NCBI RefSeq assembly: GCF_016714285.1
Contig: NZ_JADJNN010000010.1
Span: 1 to 64,000 of the forward strand
Length of the DNA: 64,000 nucleotides
Direction of reading: 5' to 3'
From: Nannocystis sp.
Lineage (GTDB): Bacteria > Myxococcota_A > Polyangia > Nannocystales > Nannocystaceae
Position 1 is the stretch's first letter, and every line of letters begins with the position of its first letter. The notes under the pieces are model-generated. The model had not been told where the DNA came from, did no database searches, and worked only from the letters and a program-made list of their open reading frames with translations. Of the stretch, positions 1-11,970 are shown in pieces. Both the position numbers and the translations under genes were made by a program.

Positions 1-100
1 GGGTGAGGATCCGTTCAGGGAGACCCTCGGGCGCTGTCTGAAGCCCCAATGAGCCCCGAGCGTCATCGTTCGGCGATGCGCTCGACCGCCCAGGCCCGCC

Positions 101-1036
101 TCAGGGCTGAGGCGGTGCGCCGAGCACCGTCACCTCGATCTGACTCAGGCCGAGGCGCACTTGCCGGGTGCCCGAGCGGCGTTCGACCAGGGACGCCGCG
201 TCGACGACCCCGAGCTTGCCGATCTGTGTGCGGGCGCGGTGGATGCTGATGTTGATATGGTTGTCGTCCATTCGCAGCATTTTGCAGAGCTCGTCCTGGC
301 GGATCCAGCCTTGCTCGGACTCGGCGAGGCCGGCGCGGAGGTCGGCGAGGCGCTGACGGGCGAGGACCAGCAGGGGATAGTGGTGCGCGCGGGACTGGAG
401 GTCCCAGGTTTGGTCGCCGCAGGTGGCGAGCAGCGCGACGTGCTCCTCGTCGAGGCTGACCGAGAAGCGCAGGCGCAGGCGGACCAGCAACACGCCGCCG
501 TCCTGTTCATTCAGGGTGCCGGCCACGGACGTGGGCAGGTAGATCCGCCACGCGCCGGTGCTCAGGGTGACCACGCGTTGGTCGTCGACGGGCGCGGGCT
601 CGCCGGCCAGCTCCAGGACCCAGTTACCGAGGGGGTCTTGATATATGCAGCACTCTGGCGCGGCGCCCTCCGGGAGCGCGAGATAGCCGCCGTCCGCGAC
701 GCGAGTCTCGCCGGAGCCGAGGTTCTTCGCCATGAGCTGGGGAGCGGCCGCGTCGACCAGGGTCCAGGTGGCGGAGGCTCGGCCGAAGCACAGCCGCATA
801 CCGCGGGTCAGGATGCTTCGGCCGCCGCCTGTCATCTTCTGGTCGCCCAGGTAGGTGCCGTTGCGGCTGCCGAGGTCCTGGACCTCCCAGGCGGTCCCGT
901 TCCACTCGACGACGGCGTGGTGTCCGGACACGGTCTTGCCGTCGAGCACCAGGTCACAGGTGGGTGCGCGCCCGACGAGGCAGCGCGTCGGTAGTTCGAT
1001 CTCTCGCTCGGGTTCTTGCGTGTGTAATCGTCCCAT
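101..1036 (-). CDS. FHA domain protein with C-terminal helical (winged-helix-like) domain
   Basis: A 311-residue cytoplasmic protein with no catalytic domain. The FHA phosphothreonine-binding fold spans about residues 18-88: GR at 22-23, SGHH at 37-40 and NGT at 59-61 are the conserved phosphopeptide-contacting positions. The last 100 residues are helical, and the segment around IHRARTQIGKLG resembles the recognition part of OmpR/CadC-type winged helices, so it may be a phospho-regulated DNA-binding adaptor; that part is inference. The ATG at 1036 is the only good start. No kinase is adjacent, but three Hanks-type kinases lie elsewhere in the window and one of them could be its partner. Confidence 0.85.
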   Translation of the reverse strand: MGRLHTQEPEREIELPTRCLVGRAPTCDLVLDGKTVSGHHAVVEWNGTAWEVQDLGSRNGTYLGDQKMTGGGRSILTRGMRLCFGRASATWTLVDAAAPQLMAKNLGSGETRVADGGYLALPEGAAPECCIYQDPLGNWVLELAGEPAPVDDQRVVTLSTGAWRIYLPTSVAGTLNEQDGGVLLVRLRLRFSVSLDEEHVALLATCGDQTWDLQSRAHHYPLLVLARQRLADLRAGLAESEQGWIRQDELCKMLRMDDNHINISIHRARTQIGKLGVVDAASLVERRSGTRQVRLGLSQIEVTVLGAPPQP

Positions 1037-1135
1037 GGCGCGAGGCTACCCTGACGCGCGGCGGCGGGCAACGGCGCGCGGAGGTGTGGATTACTCCGGC
1101 TCGCGGTCGAGCTGGGAGATATCCGCGATCGTTCG

Positions 1136-2623
1136 TCAGTCGCTCGCCATCTCGGCGCGGGCCTTGGTGGTATCGACCAATTTGGCCCGCCGCATCAGGC
1201 CCTTTGCCACGAGGTATTTCTTGGCCTCGAGGAAGAAGTACAGGCCATCGACGACGGTGTCGGTGCCCCGCGTGACGTCTTTGATAAACGCGTCGGCGTC
1301 GGCGCCCATGACCCGGCGAATGGTCGCCTCCTGGGTGTCGGTGAGCGCCTGTTTGGTGCCCTTGGGCAGGTTATTGAACGCGCGGGCGATCTCGAAGAAT
1401 CCGTAGGCGCTCGAGGCGACTTCGGTGTCCTGGTCGGGGTAGATGCAATGCTCGTAGCCGCGGACCGTGTCCTTGACGCCCTGGCCGGTGAGGAAGTCCT
1501 CGAGCGCGACGATATGGGCCGCGTGGACGGTGTCGTCGGCGTCGGTCCAGTTGCTGGCCGGGAGGCAGCCGTGGACGTCGACGCCGCCCGTGTGGGCCTG
1601 GGGCAGGCCGAGGGCCAGCAGCAGGCCGCCCATCTCTTCCCCGCTGTAGCCGCCGATCTGGCCGCGGATGTTGCCGTGACCGACGATGCGCAGCGGCTCC
1701 GCGTCGGCGACGCCCTTCAGCTTCTTGCTCGGGCCGTGGCTCGGCAGGGTCTCGTCGGCCTTGGGCTTGTGCCAGCTGGTGGGCGCGTAGGTGCCGTAGG
1801 TCGCCAGGCCGAACCAGGTCTTGTCCCACGCCGCCTTGAACTGCAGGAAGCCCTCGTCGCTGTGGGCCTCGGTCAATTGCGCGGACATCGTCGCGGTGTA
1901 TCCGTCGTCGACGCCGACCTGCATGATAAAGCGCTGGATCGGCCCGCGCTCGCTGCGGCCGCCGCCGCGGCCGCGCTGCTGGACGACGTGGGTGAGCTCG
2001 TGGGCGAGGACCTTGCGTCCGGCGGCGCCGGCGGGGTCGTATTGATCGCGGCCAAAGAAGATATCGCTGCCGGTGGTGAAGGCGCGGGCGTGCAGGGTCC
2101 GGCTGAGCGCGTGGGCGCGATCGTCGGTGTGCACGCGGACGCCCTCGAGGTCGGCGCCGAGGCGTTGACCGATCGTCGTGGCGATCTCGCCGGGCAAGCG
2201 GCGTCCGCCGCCGCGAGCGCCCGCGATCGCGGCCTCGACCCCGGGTGGGGTCTCGCGCAGGCCGACGCCCGATGCGTCGCCGATCCGCTGGATCTGCGGG
2301 CCCGCCGCGCCGGCCGCGATCGTGGGTGCGAGGATTGCGTCGGCGACCGCGTGCGCCTCGCGTTCGAAGCGGTCGTCGTGCGCGCCGAGCCGCAAGGCGT
2401 CGGGGGCTCGCTTGCTGCGCAGGCGGGTCAGGGCCTGGTTCCCGAGCCCTGCGTGATGTCCCGCCGCGAACCCGCGGGTCGACGCGCCGGCGCCGAGCAG
2501 CCGGGTCAGCGCCTGGTTGCCGGGTGTGTGGGCCCAGGCTGGCGTAGCGAGTCCGCCTTGTGAGCTGCCTGGACTGTGCTGGCTGCGATCACGCCGTGGA
2601 CCCACCTGGCCGCCGAACTTCAT
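1136..2623 (-). CDS. eCIS-core (DUF4157) protein with a clan CD protease-like C-terminal region
   Basis: A 495-residue protein. Two GNQALTRL motifs (residues 35-42 and 61-68) precede an eCIS-core/DUF4157 domain at about 140-218 that ends in HELTHVVQQ, a zincin-like HExxH variant in which Thr replaces one residue's usual neighbour set. Such proteins associate with extracellular contractile injection systems. The C-terminal half contains RIVGHG (His316) and VDVHGC (Cys353), the hydrophobic-block-HG and hydrophobic-block-GC arrangement of clan CD cysteine peptidases (C80/caspase-like). The protease reading is inference. I moved the start to ATG 2623, which has AAGGAG five bases upstream; the frame stays open 35 codons further to 2728. 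No injection-system structural genes are in view. Confidence 0.75.
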   Translation of the reverse strand: MKFGGQVGPRRDRSQHSPGSSQGGLATPAWAHTPGNQALTRLLGAGASTRGFAAGHHAGLGNQALTRLRSKRAPDALRLGAHDDRFEREAHAVADAILAPTIAAGAAGPQIQRIGDASGVGLRETPPGVEAAIAGARGGGRRLPGEIATTIGQRLGADLEGVRVHTDDRAHALSRTLHARAFTTGSDIFFGRDQYDPAGAAGRKVLAHELTHVVQQRGRGGGRSERGPIQRFIMQVGVDDGYTATMSAQLTEAHSDEGFLQFKAAWDKTWFGLATYGTYAPTSWHKPKADETLPSHGPSKKLKGVADAEPLRIVGHGNIRGQIGGYSGEEMGGLLLALGLPQAHTGGVDVHGCLPASNWTDADDTVHAAHIVALEDFLTGQGVKDTVRGYEHCIYPDQDTEVASSAYGFFEIARAFNNLPKGTKQALTDTQEATIRRVMGADADAFIKDVTRGTDTVVDGLYFFLEAKKYLVAKGLMRRAKLVDTTKARAEMASD

Positions 2624-2755
2624 CCCGACTCCTTGGCGACGCCCGGACGTCGCGTGGCTCGAGGGTGCCAAACCTGGTCGCAATGGTCCACGCGTCGCTT
2701 CGCCCGTCGGCGCCTCGCGTGGTGTCATTCACGCGCGTGAGCTCGCGCTGCCTGA

Positions 2756-3292
2756 TCAGATACAGGCGGGCGGCCAGGCCTCGCGCCCGATCATGTAGCG
2801 CACGACCTCGAGGGAGATCCGCGGGTGGATGAAGGTCCCGACGCTGTGCATGCCGCACTTGACCATCACGTGGATCGACGCGGCGTTGTCCGGGTGGGCG
2901 CAGGCGTCGACGGCCGGGTGTCGCAGCTGCTCGAACGCGTGGCCGATCAGCGCTCGTGCGCCCTCGGTCGCCAGGCCGCGGCCCCAGGCTGCTTTGCGCA
3001 GGCGGTAGCCGAGCTCGAGCACGCTCGCGTCGGCCACGCTCGGACGCAGGTGGAACCAGCCCTGGAAGCGCTCCGCCTCGTATGCGGCGAGGAAGCCGAA
3101 GGGGTGCTCGTCCCACGCGAGCATGCGGGGCAGGAGCCTGTCGACATAGTCTTCGCGCGAGTTGGGGGCGCCGCCGCTGATGTAGCGCATGACCTCGGGG
3201 TCCGAGTCGAGCTCGATGAGGTCGGGGAGGTGGTCGGGCGTCAGGCGACGCAGCTGCAGCCGCTCGCTGCGGAGCTCCAGGGGCACGGGCAT
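2756..3292 (-). CDS. GNAT family N-acetyltransferase (RimJ/RimL type)
   Basis: A 178-residue acetyl-CoA-dependent N-acetyltransferase. It opens with LELRSERLQLRRLT, the usual N-terminal beta strand of RimJ/RimL-type GNATs. The acetyl-CoA pyrophosphate loop is seen in WGRGLATEGARALI (about residues 103-116), followed by the NAASIHVMVKCGM segment (motif B; normally N-x-A-S-x-x-x-x-x-K-x-G-F). Substrate cannot be told from sequence. The start at 3292 gives the standard family N terminus; an ATG nine bases upstream (3301) is equally possible, and neither has a strong ribosome binding site. It is divergent from the kinase at 3368 with only about 70 bases between them. Confidence 0.82.
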   Translation of the reverse strand: MPVPLELRSERLQLRRLTPDHLPDLIELDSDPEVMRYISGGAPNSREDYVDRLLPRMLAWDEHPFGFLAAYEAERFQGWFHLRPSVADASVLELGYRLRKAAWGRGLATEGARALIGHAFEQLRHPAVDACAHPDNAASIHVMVKCGMHSVGTFIHPRISLEVVRYMIGREAWPPACI

Positions 3293-3367
3293 GGCGAGCA
3301 TGGTAGCGGTGTTCGCCGTCGGCGCGCGTGAACTCGCCCGCTGCCAGCGGCGACGGGAACGGCGACA

Positions 3368-6292
<2,925 letters not shown>

Positions 6293-6307
6293 GGTCGGGC
6301 CCGCGGG

Positions 6308-7531
6308 CTACTCGGCGAGCGCCGCCTCGAGCCAGGCGAGCACAGCGGGGTGGCTGAGCATCGACAGGTGGCCGACGCCGGCGATGCGGGTCGCGCGGAT
6401 ATCGCTGGAGTCGGAATGATGGGAGTTTTGCGGGTCGCGGCTGGCGCGGGTGGGCGTCGCGCTGGCGGGACGGACCAGGCCGTCGCCGAGGACCCAGCCG
6501 AGCGGGTTACCCTTGCGGCCGAGGGTGCCGGCGAGGTCGTGATAGCGGGCGCCGGGCAGCGGGAGCTGGTCGGCGTCGTCGTCGTGGATCTTGCCGTGGC
6601 GCAGGTCCTTGATGCCCGCGCTGCGGGCGTCGATCGCCCGGGCGATCGGTGCGGTGACGTCGAAGAAGGCGAGCGCGCCGACGGCGGCGGCGCCGAACTT
6701 CTCCAGCGGGGCCCCGCGGTGGGGCGCGCCGAGGCAGATGATATCGCGGACCTGGCGGGTCCACGCGGCGTCGGCGACGCGTCCGTGGTGGCACGCGCTG
6801 CGGACCACCAGGCCGCCCATGCTGTGGCCGAGCAAGACCAGCCCGCGCACGGGTACGGGCCACGCGTCGACGAGCTGTTCGAGCAGGGCGGCGAGGGCCC
6901 GGCCGTTCTCGGCGATCCGCAGGCCGGAGTTGTAGCGCAGGTAGAGCGGGGTGACGCCGCGGCGCTGCGCGAGCAGGGCGCCGTAGTCGAGGTCGGGGCG
7001 GCCCCAGGTCTTCGTCGCGCCGATCTGCCAGCAGGACTCGTCGGCCGCGAGCCCGTGGACCAGCACGGTCGGCCAGGGGCCAGCGTCGGGCAGCGCGGCG
7101 CACAGGGCCTCGCGGGTCAAGCTGAGCGGCTGGGCGGAGCCCGGGCGCTGGCGCAGCTGCATGTCGGCGGCGAGCGGGTTGCGGGCGCGCGCGATGTGGT
7201 CGCCGACGACGCCCTGGAGCAGGCCGACGAGCGGGCCCGGCAGGCGACGTCGCGGCTGCACGGCGGGCCCGGCGTGGGCGAGCACGCCGTCGACGACCGC
7301 GAACACGCCGCGGCTGACCCCGCGCACGCACGCGTATACGCCGTCACGGACGCCGTCGTGGACGCGGCGGGCGACCTGCCCGGCGGGGACCTGCGCGAGC
7401 ACGCCGAAGGGTTTGGCGGAGATCGCCCGGTGCATGTCCTGGGTGACGGCGGCGGCGGCGTCGATACCAGCGCCGGCGAGGCGCAGCGCGCCGCGCAGCT
7501 CGGCGAGCGACTCGTCGGATATATCGTTCAT
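6308..7531 (-). CDS. Alpha/beta hydrolase, PGAP1/lipase-like
   Basis: A 407-residue alpha/beta hydrolase. An N-terminal helical region of about 150 residues precedes the catalytic fold. VLVHGLAADESCW (near 156-168) supplies the oxyanion HG, and LLGHSMGGLV (near 233-242) holds the nucleophile Ser (about 237) in a GxSxG elbow. LGAPHRGAPLEK after the elbow is typical of PGAP1-like and triacylglycerol lipases. No signal peptide is visible. ATG 7531 is preferred; a GTG at 7537 in the same frame is the alternative. It follows the gene at 7541 by a few bases and is probably cotranscribed with it. Its stop lies 16 bases from the convergent kinase gene. Confidence 0.82.
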   Translation of the reverse strand: MNDISDESLAELRGALRLAGAGIDAAAAVTQDMHRAISAKPFGVLAQVPAGQVARRVHDGVRDGVYACVRGVSRGVFAVVDGVLAHAGPAVQPRRRLPGPLVGLLQGVVGDHIARARNPLAADMQLRQRPGSAQPLSLTREALCAALPDAGPWPTVLVHGLAADESCWQIGATKTWGRPDLDYGALLAQRRGVTPLYLRYNSGLRIAENGRALAALLEQLVDAWPVPVRGLVLLGHSMGGLVVRSACHHGRVADAAWTRQVRDIICLGAPHRGAPLEKFGAAAVGALAFFDVTAPIARAIDARSAGIKDLRHGKIHDDDADQLPLPGARYHDLAGTLGRKGNPLGWVLGDGLVRPASATPTRASRDPQNSHHSDSSDIRATRIAGVGHLSMLSHPAVLAWLEAALAE

Positions 7532-7540
7532 GGGCACCGC

Positions 7541-8404
7541 TCAGAAGCGCAGCGTGTAGTCGAGGCCGACGCGGGTGGGGCCGAGCCCAGGGACGAGGCT
7601 GTGGGTGGGTCTGTGGGCGGCCGCGGACTGCTTGCGCTTCATGCCGACGATCAGCAGCGGCACGCCGACGGCCAGCAAGACGGCGGCCGAGACGAAGCCG
7701 CCGATCGCGAGCTTGTTGGCGTCCTGGCCCTTCTGTTCGAGCGTGGTGCAGGCGGGGCTGGTGTCGCCCTTCATGCAGTCGAGGTTGTATTCGCGGTTGT
7801 GTTTGGCGCTCTGGAGCACGCCGAGGCCGCCGCCGAGGACGCTGAGGCCGCCGACACCGACGAGCACCGCGCCGGAGATCACGAGCGGCTTCCACGGGCG
7901 CGGGGCGGGCTCGCCGGGGGTGGGCGCCGGGGCGGGTCCGGGGCGCGGGCCCGGGGCCTCGCGCGGGGTCCCACTGGCCGCGGCCTCGGCCTCGACGCGG
8001 CGCCAGGCGAGGTCCTGCTGGGTCGCCGTGAGCTTCGGGTCCTTCGCGGTCTCGGTGCCGTAGGCCCGGGTGTAGCCGGCGATGTAGTCGTCGAAGACCG
8101 TCGAGGCCTCGCGCAGGAGCTCCAGGCTGGTGTCGCTCTCGAGGGCGCGCGTATAGGCGTCGGCGATGTACCCATAGATGCTCGCGCGCTGGTCGCGATT
8201 GGCGGTCTTCTCCGGGAGCAGGTCGGCGGCGACCTTCCAGCGGCGGGCGGCGGCGGCGTGCTGGCCCTGGTCAAACAGGTCCTGGCCCTCCGCGAAGCCC
8301 TGCTCGAAGGCCGCGAGCGTGGGGTCGGGGCCGGGAGGCGGTGCTGCGTGGACCGGCGCGGTGACGAGGGCGGCGGCGAGGCATGCTGCGAGGGGGAGAC
8401 GCAT
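7541..8404 (-). CDS. Secreted or periplasmic TPR-like protein with two C-terminal membrane helices
   Basis: A 287-residue protein starting with a clear signal peptide (MRLPLAACLAAALVTAPVHA, cleavage after residue 20). Residues 21-145 form a helical repeat of the kind found in myxobacterial tol-pal-like or adventurous-motility accessory proteins (FEQGFAEGQDLFDQGQHAAA). A Pro/Ala/Gly-rich linker (about 146-168) leads to two hydrophobic segments, 172-195 and 234-254, separated by a stretch with two Cys (CMKGDTSPAC) that may form a disulfide. The topology suggests inner-membrane anchoring with the TPR in the periplasm. The frame extends upstream to 9097, but that would run through the divergent FG-GAP gene. 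Exact function unknown. Confidence 0.72.
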   Translation of the reverse strand: MRLPLAACLAAALVTAPVHAAPPPGPDPTLAAFEQGFAEGQDLFDQGQHAAAARRWKVAADLLPEKTANRDQRASIYGYIADAYTRALESDTSLELLREASTVFDDYIAGYTRAYGTETAKDPKLTATQQDLAWRRVEAEAAASGTPREAPGPRPGPAPAPTPGEPAPRPWKPLVISGAVLVGVGGLSVLGGGLGVLQSAKHNREYNLDCMKGDTSPACTTLEQKGQDANKLAIGGFVSAAVLLAVGVPLLIVGMKRKQSAAAHRPTHSLVPGLGPTRVGLDYTLRF

Positions 8405-8507
8405 GGCGCGGGCGGAGTGTATCACCGGGTCATCGAAGTGGCGGGGCTCGGTCGCGCGAAACGCGGGTGATCTATGCGAGGCGAGGCGCCTCGTGTTAAA
8501 TGCCGCG

Positions 8508-10520
8508 ATGGCTCTGGCTCTCCGAAGGGTTGCTTCCGCGCTCACCCTCGCGCTGTCCGCTTGCTTCAATCCGTCGGGCAACGACAGCGACACGGCGCCC
8601 GCGACCGACACGGGCACCGCGGCGACGAGCGCCACGGAGACCGCAGACACCGGCGGGCCGACGAGCGCGGGGCCGACGAGCGTGGGGCCGACGAGCGAGC
8701 CGACGACCGCGGTGAACACCGACAGCGGTCCGCCCACCGGCACGAGCGACGACCCGAGCGTCGGCACGACGGCGGTGCCGGAGAGCTGCAGCGACAAGCA
8801 GCAGAACGGCGACGAGACGGACCTCGACTGCGGCGGCTCGTGTCCGCCGTGCGAGGCGGACCTCGGCTGTGTGGAGAACGGCGACTGCGTATCGATGGCG
8901 TGTCTGGGCGACAAGTGTCTGGGCGACCCGGCCTGCCTGGACGACGCCGAGTGCAGCGCGGCGGTGTGTTTCATGGCGAGCTGCGTCGACTTCGCGTGCG
9001 TCGACGAGCCGCAGACGGGGCCGGCCTGCGACGACGGGCTGGTGTGCACGGCCGACGAGAGCTGCGACGACGGGGTGTGCCACGGCTCGTCGCCCAAGCC
9101 GATCGCGCTGGTCGATCTGCCGGGGGATCCGTCGCTGGGGCTGTTTTATAACGGGATCGGGAAGGGCCAGCAGACCGGGATCGAGGTCGGCGACGCCGGC
9201 GACTTCAACGGCGACGGCACGAGCGATCTGTACGTGAGCACGATCTACAACATCGAATCGGGGGCGCCCCGGGTGTACGTGCTGTTCGGCGGGCCGACCC
9301 TGGCGAGCGCGACGCTCACGGGCGTGGCGGCCGGCGACGGGGGGCTGATGATCGAGGTCGACGTCAACAGCCCTGATGTCCATGTCGCCGCGCCCGGCGA
9401 CATCAACAAGGACGGGAAGGACGACCTCGTCCTCGGCACGAGCGCGCCGGCCAAGACCGGCGTGAGGGGGGCGGCCTATATCATCCCTGGTCGGGTGTCG
9501 ACGGCGGCGATCAAACTGAGCGCGCCGCCGCAGGACATCGTGTTGATCTTGGGTCCAGACACCATCGCCCCGACCAGGTTCGGCGACGCGGTCGCGGGCC
9601 TCGGCGACACCAACGGCGACGGCTTCGCGGACTTCGCCGTGGCGGCGCCGAATTTCAAGGTCAACGTGACGGTCCCCGGCGCGGTGTTCGTGGTCCTCGG
9701 CAGGGCCCTGCTGGCGGGCGGGACGATCGAAAAATATATCATTGATAATCAGGCCTATCGCATCATTGGCCCGACCAGCGGGGCCAATCTGGGCACCAGC
9801 GTGGCGGGCATCGGCGACTTCAACAACGACGATCTCGCCGACCTGGCGATCGGGCAGCCGGGCTGGATGTCGAAGGGTCGTGTGTACGTGATCTACTCGG
9901 AGAAGCTCCCGGGCGAGATCCAGCTGGCCGACATGATGGCCTCGGGGGAGGGTCTGGTGGTCAGCGGCGAGAAGCTGCCGCAGTTGAACCTCCAGCTCGG
10001 CCTCTCGGTCGGCGGGGCCGGGGACTTCAACAAGGATGGATTCTCGGACCTGCTGGTCGGCGGCGCGCCGACGCTGAAGCAGGCGATGGTGGTGTTTGGT
10101 GGCACCCTCGCCACCGAGATCGACGCGTCGACGCTGGTGATGACGAAGCGGGGCCAGGCGATCACGACCCTGGACCTCGACGGGCTCGGGACGGGCCTTG
10201 GGGGCGGCCTGGACGTCAACGGCGACACGATCGACGACGTGGTGTTCGGGGCGCCGTTGACCATGAGCGGGCGGAGCTATGTCGTGTTCGGATCGATGGC
10301 CGACCCGGTGCCGCGTACGGTGACCCAGCTCGCGTTGGGGATGGGCGGCTACGCGATCGCGGGCGCCGGGATGAACAGCGAGTCCGGGGCGAGCGTGGCG
10401 CTGGTCCCCAGCGTCAACGGCGATGGCCTCGCCGATGTCTTCGTCGGCGCCCCGAGCTTTGATTTCACCAACAACGAGGGCCGGGCGTACATCGTGTACG
10501 GAGGCATGTGCGAGGGCTGA
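8508..10520 (+). CDS. FG-GAP/integrin-alpha-like beta-propeller lipoprotein
   Basis: A 670-residue surface lipoprotein. Signal peptide with lipobox LSAC (Cys19), then a Thr/Asp/Gly-rich linker (about 20-95), then a Cys-rich segment beginning CSDKQQNGDETDLDCGG with several short disulfide-type loops to about residue 195. The rest is a series of FG-GAP repeats: DAGDFNGDGTSDLYVS, APGDINKDGKDDLVLG, GLGDTNGDGFADFAVA, GIGDFNNDDLADLAIG and two or more further copies, each with the Dx[DN]xDGxxD calcium loop, making a seven-bladed propeller plausible. Likely role is adhesion or ligand binding at the outer surface. ATG 8508 is the start that gives the signal peptide. Two hairpins follow the stop. Confidence 0.9.
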   Translation: MALALRRVASALTLALSACFNPSGNDSDTAPATDTGTAATSATETADTGGPTSAGPTSVGPTSEPTTAVNTDSGPPTGTSDDPSVGTTAVPESCSDKQQNGDETDLDCGGSCPPCEADLGCVENGDCVSMACLGDKCLGDPACLDDAECSAAVCFMASCVDFACVDEPQTGPACDDGLVCTADESCDDGVCHGSSPKPIALVDLPGDPSLGLFYNGIGKGQQTGIEVGDAGDFNGDGTSDLYVSTIYNIESGAPRVYVLFGGPTLASATLTGVAAGDGGLMIEVDVNSPDVHVAAPGDINKDGKDDLVLGTSAPAKTGVRGAAYIIPGRVSTAAIKLSAPPQDIVLILGPDTIAPTRFGDAVAGLGDTNGDGFADFAVAAPNFKVNVTVPGAVFVVLGRALLAGGTIEKYIIDNQAYRIIGPTSGANLGTSVAGIGDFNNDDLADLAIGQPGWMSKGRVYVIYSEKLPGEIQLADMMASGEGLVVSGEKLPQLNLQLGLSVGGAGDFNKDGFSDLLVGGAPTLKQAMVVFGGTLATEIDASTLVMTKRGQAITTLDLDGLGTGLGGGLDVNGDTIDDVVFGAPLTMSGRSYVVFGSMADPVPRTVTQLALGMGGYAIAGAGMNSESGASVALVPSVNGDGLADVFVGAPSFDFTNNEGRAYIVYGGMCEG

Positions 10521-10534
10521 CGGTCGGCGGTGCC

Positions 10535-10582
10535 CCTGTCTGAAAGGACAGGTGGATGCCGGGCCTGGGCGGGAGGCCCGGC
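10535..10582 (+). terminator. Tandem hairpins after the FG-GAP gene
   Basis: A perfect 6-bp stem (10535-10540 with 10547-10552, loop 6 nt) is followed at once by a perfect 9-bp G+C stem (10558-10566 with 10574-10582, loop 7 nt). They lie 15 bases past the stop codon. There is no U tract, as usual at this base composition. Most likely a factor-assisted terminator or mRNA 3'-end protection structure. Confidence 0.55.
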
Positions 10583-10689
10583 GGAGCTGGCCGGCGGATC
10601 CCGCCGGGGCGCCCCGAGGCGGCCTGCAAGTGCGCGAGATCTGGGGGGCGTGAGGGCGGCACGCGGCTCGCTTGTCGCTCGCCCTCGCG

Positions 10690-11970
10690 ATGCGCGACCA
10701 GGATATACTCGCCGGCCTGATGCCGTGGCGCACGCACGTGCACGAGCTCGGCTTCCTCGCCGTCGTCGTCGCCCTCGCCGGTCTGCTGGTCGGCACCTCG
10801 CTGTCGAGCTATCGCGGCGACCGGGCGCTCACCTGGGCGCTGGTCGCGGGCGAGGGCGAGCGGCTGTTTCATCGCTTGCGCGAGCTGCCGCGGCCCGAGT
10901 CGGCGCAGGCTGGGCCGCCGCGGCCGGAGCAGCTGGTCGCGGGTCAGGCCGCGCTCGCGGCGGAGGGGCTGCTGCGGGTGGCGGTGATCGGGCCGGGTGC
11001 CGAGGTGCTCGCGGAGTCGGGCCCGGCCGGGCCCGAGGGCGACGCGCTGGTGACCGGGGTGGCGCGGCTCGAGCGGCCGCTGCATCCGCCGCGTCCTCAG
11101 CATCCTCCGCGGGGGGACGCGCCGCCGCCCGGAGATGGTGTGCTGCCGCGTCTGCTCCTCGAGTACGAGCCGCGGCTGGCGCTCGACCTGCAGCACCGGG
11201 CCAGGCGCGACCTGATCGCCAGCCTCGCGGTCGCGGCGGCGCTGCTGATCGCCGGGTGGGTGTTCTATCGCCTGCGACGGCGCGCGCAGCTGGCCGAGGA
11301 GGGGCTGGCGGAGCGGCGTCACCTGGCGGCCCTGGGCGAGCTGTCGGCCGTGCTCGCGCACGAGATCCGCAACCCGCTGGCGAGCCTCAAGGGCCACGCC
11401 CAGCTGCTCGAGGAGCAGCTCGCCGATGACCCGCGCCGCCACGCCAAGGCCCACCGCGTGGTCGACGAGGCGGTCCGCCTCGAGCACCTCACCAACAGCC
11501 TCCTCGACTTCACCCGCGCCGACCGCCTCGCCACGGGCGTCGCCTCGCCGGCGGAGGTCGCCCGTCGGGCCGCCGAGCTGACCGACCCGGCGCGCGTGGT
11601 GGTCGACGTCGCCGGCGCGCCGGAGCGGTGGAGCTTCGACGCGATGCGCATCGAGCAGGCGCTGGTCAACCTCCTTCGCAATGCCCTCCAGGCCAGCGCG
11701 CCGCCGGCCGAGGTCGAGTTGAAGGTGGTCGATGACGGGGATGGTCTGCGCTTCACGGTCGCCGACCGCGGGCCCGGGGTGCCGTCGGAGATGCGGCCGC
11801 GGCTCTTCGAGCCCTTCGTGACCGGGCGCGCGGAGGGCACGGGCTTGGGGTTGGCGGTGGTGCGGCGGGTGGTGGAGCTGCACGGGGGCAAGGTGACGAT
11901 CGAGCGCCGACACGGCGGTGGTTCGGTGTTCGTGCTGTGGTTGCCGCCGGGTCCGCAGGAGGCGAAGTAA
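10690..11970 (+). CDS. Sensor histidine kinase of an NtrB/NtrC-type pair
   Basis: A membrane sensor kinase of 426 residues with the ATG at 10690 (a TTG at 10672 and an ATG at 10720 are other in-frame options). First membrane helix at about 20-36, a periplasmic sensor region with a Pro-rich loop, second helix near 172-192, then the DHp helix with LAHEIRNPLASL (phosphoacceptor His) and a HATPase_c domain with N box NLLRNALQA, G1 DRGPGVP and G2 GTGLGLAVV. The family is that of ZraS/AtoS-like kinases that drive sigma-54 activators. Its stop codon TAA overlaps the ATG of the response regulator at 11970 by one base, so the two are translationally coupled. Confidence 0.93.
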   Translation: MRDQDILAGLMPWRTHVHELGFLAVVVALAGLLVGTSLSSYRGDRALTWALVAGEGERLFHRLRELPRPESAQAGPPRPEQLVAGQAALAAEGLLRVAVIGPGAEVLAESGPAGPEGDALVTGVARLERPLHPPRPQHPPRGDAPPPGDGVLPRLLLEYEPRLALDLQHRARRDLIASLAVAAALLIAGWVFYRLRRRAQLAEEGLAERRHLAALGELSAVLAHEIRNPLASLKGHAQLLEEQLADDPRRHAKAHRVVDEAVRLEHLTNSLLDFTRADRLATGVASPAEVARRAAELTDPARVVVDVAGAPERWSFDAMRIEQALVNLLRNALQASAPPAEVELKVVDDGDGLRFTVADRGPGVPSEMRPRLFEPFVTGRAEGTGLGLAVVRRVVELHGGKVTIERRHGGGSVFVLWLPPGPQEAK

